Shown here piece after piece: positions 61,177-64,000 of a DNA stretch of 64,000 nucleotides; the first letter of the stretch is position 1; every line of letters begins with the position of its first letter. The stretch spans positions 15,202,501 to 15,266,500 of the forward strand of contig JAGUCH010000002.1 of NCBI GenBank assembly GCA_019096065.1, written 5' to 3'. The notes under the pieces are model-generated. The model was given only the letters and a program-made list of their open reading frames with translations, was not told the origin of the DNA and did not search any database. The stretch is from Paracyclopina nana. Taxonomy: Eukaryota; Arthropoda; Copepoda; Cyclopoida; Cyclopettidae. The translations under genes and the position numbers were made by a program.

Positions 61177-62496
61177 TTAACTGTTGAATATTGCTGACAA
61201 ACCATAATCTTGCCTAAATTGAATTTCTTCATGGAGGAAAGCACTCATTAGGAGATCATTCTTGACCCAATCCAAATCATCATCGAGGCATTTGACCAAA
61301 AGCTCTATTTTCTCTGCATGCCCTTCTTCCACAGCGTAATGCAAAGGAGTCATTCCGAACGAGTCCTTGCAGTCCATTTGCACTTGAGAGGACACCAGAA
61401 CCTTAATCAAATGCTTGTTGTACCCATTCAACACAGCCAAATGCAGGAGGTTCCTTCCAAATCTGTCCTTGACAATATTGCAATTTGAACTCGAATCCAC
61501 GCAATTCTTCAGCAAAGGCAGATCACATCTGAGAACAGCTAGTTGGAGCGGATGTTTCAGATTGAAAGCTTCCAGCTCAGCAGTGCTTTCAAAGTCACTC
61601 AGACTGTCAAAGATCCTTGGCTCACAATGGATTTTGGCATAGTTGAGCAAAGTCATGTCTTTGTAGTGGTTCCTGCAGAGACACTTCATATTGGTGCAAC
61701 TTATGCTGAGGCTGTCAATCCAGACTTTGACATCATGCACAAGAAAGTCGACCACTTCGGCTTGATTGCAGACCACAGCTTGCTTCAAGGGAGAGTTCAA
61801 CTCATAATGTCTTTGAATGGGAAAGCTGCCCTCGATGCAGTTAGGATCAACTCCATTGCATATGAGATATTTGGCAACGTTGATGCTCCCACTTTTTGCT
61901 GCCAAAATCAGAGCTCTGTTGTGTATGGAATCGACTTGCCAAAAGTGATCCAGTAGATTGGCAACTATGGTGAAAGCCTCCAAGTCATCATTGATGATGG
62001 CCAAGTCATGAGGTAAGTGGTTGTGACCATTTCTGTTGCCATAAAGGTAGCTAAATAGGCTGTAAGAGTAGGCACTTGTAGGTAAGCTTTGGGTCAATGT
62101 GAGAATCATGGCAGAATTGGCCAAGTCTGTGGCTGCATGAAGCAAAGATGTATAGGCCTTCAAAGTAGCTTCCTTGTTGGTCTGGAGCTTTGCTAAAATC
62201 TCGAGTAAGAACTGCAACGATTGCCTCAGACAAGCAGGATTCATTGTATGGATTGATCGTTGAAAGGACTTCTCTTGAGAGTGAATTATTCTGCTGAATA
62301 TTGGCTTGCATATCAAGGCTTGCAGAATCTTGGAGACGAGAGTTTTGTCACTTTCAATCAGGTTTTTCCACGAGCTGCTCACTCGCCTCAATTGCATCAA
62401 TTCAATGTAGGAGAGATGCTTGAAGATGTCCACAGCAATGAAAGATAGGTTGGGCACAATGACAAAGCTGTGCAGCATTTTTATATAGCCTTTCAA
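61177..62496 (-). CDS. F-box and ankyrin-repeat protein, intronless
   Basis: One open frame of 439 residues. The N-terminus resembles an F-box (IFKHLSYIELMQLRRVSSSW then KNLIESDK), which would bind SKP1. Ankyrin-type repeats follow: ALILAAKSGSINVAKYLICN, PLKQAVVCNQAEVVDFLV, PLQLAVLRCDLPLLKNCV, NLLHLAVLNGYNKHLIKVLV and PLHYAVEEGHAEKIELLV. The start may be the Met at 62496 or 62478. Intronless structure among intron-rich neighbours hints at an ancient retrocopy or a lineage-specific family. A role as substrate receptor of an SCF ubiquitin ligase is inferred from domains only. Confidence 0.7.
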   Translation of the reverse strand: MKGYIKMLHSFVIVPNLSFIAVDIFKHLSYIELMQLRRVSSSWKNLIESDKTLVSKILQALICKPIFSRIIHSQEKSFQRSIHTMNPACLRQSLQFLLEILAKLQTNKEATLKAYTSLLHAATDLANSAMILTLTQSLPTSAYSYSLFSYLYGNRNGHNHLPHDLAIINDDLEAFTIVANLLDHFWQVDSIHNRALILAAKSGSINVAKYLICNGVDPNCIEGSFPIQRHYELNSPLKQAVVCNQAEVVDFLVHDVKVWIDSLSISCTNMKCLCRNHYKDMTLLNYAKIHCEPRIFDSLSDFESTAELEAFNLKHPLQLAVLRCDLPLLKNCVDSSSNCNIVKDRFGRNLLHLAVLNGYNKHLIKVLVSSQVQMDCKDSFGMTPLHYAVEEGHAEKIELLVKCLDDDLDWVKNDLLMSAFLHEEIQFRQDYGLSAIFNS

Positions 62497-62729
62497 CTAT
62501 GCCATAATAATAGGTCGACTGGATATCCAGGCGAACTACATAATAAGCTACCAAGCAACCATTCATAGGGGCTGGCTTTCTTTATTACCAGCACGTGGTT
62601 GCCGCCACAGTTCAAATGTGCGTTTCTGACCAAGATCCTGCTGAGCAGCAGGTAGAATATAGTGCAAAAAGGAGGATAATCGTCAAAAAGTTCAAACAGT
62701 ACGTGCTTCTCCTCACCAGTCGAGTCATC

Positions 62730-63659
62730 ATGGCCGAATCGCTATGGTCGTTTGGTTATGGCAGTAACATGGATGTCAAGGCCTTGGAGGCCAAAAAGCA
62801 CGTCAAAGTACTGGGTAAATCCAACACAAAGTAATCTAATCACTTATGAAGCATGAAAGTCTTCTTTCACATAGAGCATGCACCGGCAATCCTCAAGGAC
62901 CATAAGATGTCTTTCAACTTGAAGGCCATCCACCATGTGGAGCCTGCTTTTGCTGGTCTCGAGGAATCTGTCGGGTCAGAAGTGCACGGCGTGGCCTTTT
63001 GCATGACTCGTGACTCCATGGAGGAGCTGGATCGAACCGAGAGGGGCTATGACAAGAAAATGGTCACTTTGCATGCCTACGATGGCAGGGCTTTAAACGG
63101 ATTCGTGTACATGAACAAACCTGGCAACACAAATCCGCAAGACCTCGAGCCTTCCTCAAGGTACTTGGGAGTCCTCATCAAAGGTGCCAAGCAAGCTGGC
63201 CTGAATCCTGACTATATTGACAAGCTGGCCAAACATCCCGTCTACAAGGCCAACGAGGCAACTCTGAAGGCCAGGCAAGCCAGGCCTGACCCAGAGACCC
63301 TCAAAGAAATCACTGTGGAGGAGTTGGCCCAACACCAAGACTGGATTGGTGTCCTTGGGTACATTGTTGAAGCTCAGACCTTTTTTGGGTCCCACAAGTC
63401 CAGAGACATCACCACAAGAGCCTTGATGCAGTTCAATGGAATACCAATGGATGACAATGATGACAAAGGTCGCCCTCCATATCCTCTGATTAAAAACTTG
63501 AGCAAGGATGAGCTGGAGTTCATCACCAATTGGTTGGACCATTATGAGCTGAATGCTGATGATGTGAGGGAAAAGCCAATCATAGGGTACTTGAAGGAGT
63601 TCAAGGAGCAGCAGAAAAGTGGCACTTCTACTTTTGTGTTGCCTCCCATTCCACAATAA
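62730..63659 (+). CDS. Gamma-glutamylcyclotransferase-like protein
   Basis: Two exons (62730-62814 and 62875-63659) separated by a 60-bp intron give 289 residues. The substrate loop FGYGSNM is at residues 7-13, the junction reads VLEHAPAILKDHKMSF, and the putative catalytic Glu is in ELDRTERGYDKKMV, matching the LD-x-x-E-x-x-Y pattern of the GGCT/AIG2-like fold. The C-terminal 150 or so residues extend beyond classical GGCT (about 190 residues) with a conserved-looking block YLGVLIKGAKQAGLNPDYID. The enzyme family releases 5-oxoproline from gamma-glutamyl peptides. The stop codon is embedded in AATAAA, a possible poly(A) signal. Confidence 0.85.
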
Positions 63660-63682
63660 AGATTCTCTGTGTTTTTTTCTCG

Positions 63683-64000
63683 TCAATGGTCAAAATGACA
63701 GGAAATGTCACACTCACAAAAAGGGCACTTGCCAAAGATCATTTTGTGGCTCTTGGTGGAGCCATGGCTGGTGGCAAGATGCTCATACAAGCACTCCACA
63801 TGAAAAGGCTGGGCACAATGAGGGTTGTCGCAGACTTCGCTGGGTATGGATTCGCCCAGCTTGTATACATAGCAAATGCCACAATCCACGTTGAAGGTAC
63901 TCTCACAGCTGTCCTCTCGAGCTAACGGAGGCGGGAGAGTGATTTCCAGGATCCGTTCAAGGTTGTCCGCAAGATGCAGCTCTGGATCGTAGTTGTGCAC
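63683..64000 (-). CDS. FANCL: FANCL E3 ubiquitin ligase, C-terminal part (cut by window end)
   Basis: Only the last 105 codons lie in the window; the gene continues beyond 64000. The visible part has the end of the URD region (NLERILEITLPPPL) and the FANCL-type RING: CGICYVYKL, then VCDNPHCAQPFHVECLYEHL, then IFGKCPFCECDI. All eight metal-binding positions are present. FANCL monoubiquitinates FANCD2-FANCI in interstrand crosslink repair. The gene ends 23 bp from the convergent cyclotransferase gene, so its poly(A) signal must fall inside or across that gene. Confidence 0.93.
   Translation of the reverse strand: MHNYDPELHLADNLERILEITLPPPLAREDSCESTFNVDCGICYVYKLGESIPSEVCDNPHCAQPFHVECLYEHLATSHGSTKSHKMIFGKCPFCECDISCHFDH

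Overview
This is a gene-dense stretch of an animal nuclear genome. The genes are intron-bearing, most introns are 50-110 bp, and intergenic DNA is AT-rich. The gene set (Neurexin-IV/Caspr, two divergent ionotropic receptors, a chloride-type Cys-loop channel, prominin, a K2P channel, a DEG/ENaC channel, SETD7, UBR7, FANCL) is protostome. An arthropod, most likely a crustacean, fits best, but the species cannot be fixed from the sequence. All functional calls are from reading translations; no database search was run.

Layout: 0.5-4.8 kb (-) Neurexin-IV; 7.1-10 kb (-) an unrecognised nuclear zinc-finger protein built from a duplicated double-finger module; 10.2-11.7 kb (-) a Cys-loop anion channel; 12.1-13.6 kb (-) SETD7; 13.8-19.3 kb (-) a NACHT-WD40 protein of the NWD type, head-to-head with BAF (20.2 kb, +) and VPS36 (20.9-22.2 kb, +); 22.3-30.3 kb (-) two tandem ionotropic receptor genes separated by a repeat island rich in tRNA-like units and fold-back elements; 30.4-31.5 kb (-) RPF1; 32-35.5 kb (-) EDC4; 35.7-37.1 kb (-) UBR7; a 4.6 kb gene-poor stretch; 41.7-44.8 kb (+) prominin; 45.9-47.8 kb (+) a secreted apple/kelch-like protein with a MITE in one intron; 48-49.1 kb (-) an orphan seven-helix protein only 18 bp after hormone-sensitive lipase (49.1-51 kb, -); a 25-bp minisatellite (51.7-53.1 kb); 54.4-57.1 kb (+) a K2P channel; 57.4-59.5 kb (-) a trypsin-like protease with a Cys-rich insert; 59.7-61.1 kb (-) a DEG/ENaC channel; 61.2-62.5 kb (-) an intronless F-box/ankyrin protein; 62.7-63.7 kb (+) a gamma-glutamylcyclotransferase-like protein converging on the 3' end of FANCL (-), which runs off the window.

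The genes do not form one pathway. Several are housekeeping (BAF nuclear envelope, VPS36 ESCRT-II, RPF1 ribosome biogenesis, EDC4 decapping, UBR7 and FANCL ubiquitin ligases) and others are membrane or neural proteins. Splice junctions were placed by hand from GT/AG (once GC/AG) signals with matching phase; for most genes the exon lengths sum to a whole number of codons. Individual junctions may be off by a base or two. Most worth a second look: the six tRNA-like units that each end in a T-run, the SETD7 with changed lysine-channel tyrosines, the protease with an FN2-like insertion, the unrecognised double-finger protein, the orphan seven-helix gene packed against the lipase, and the frameshifted receptor copy.
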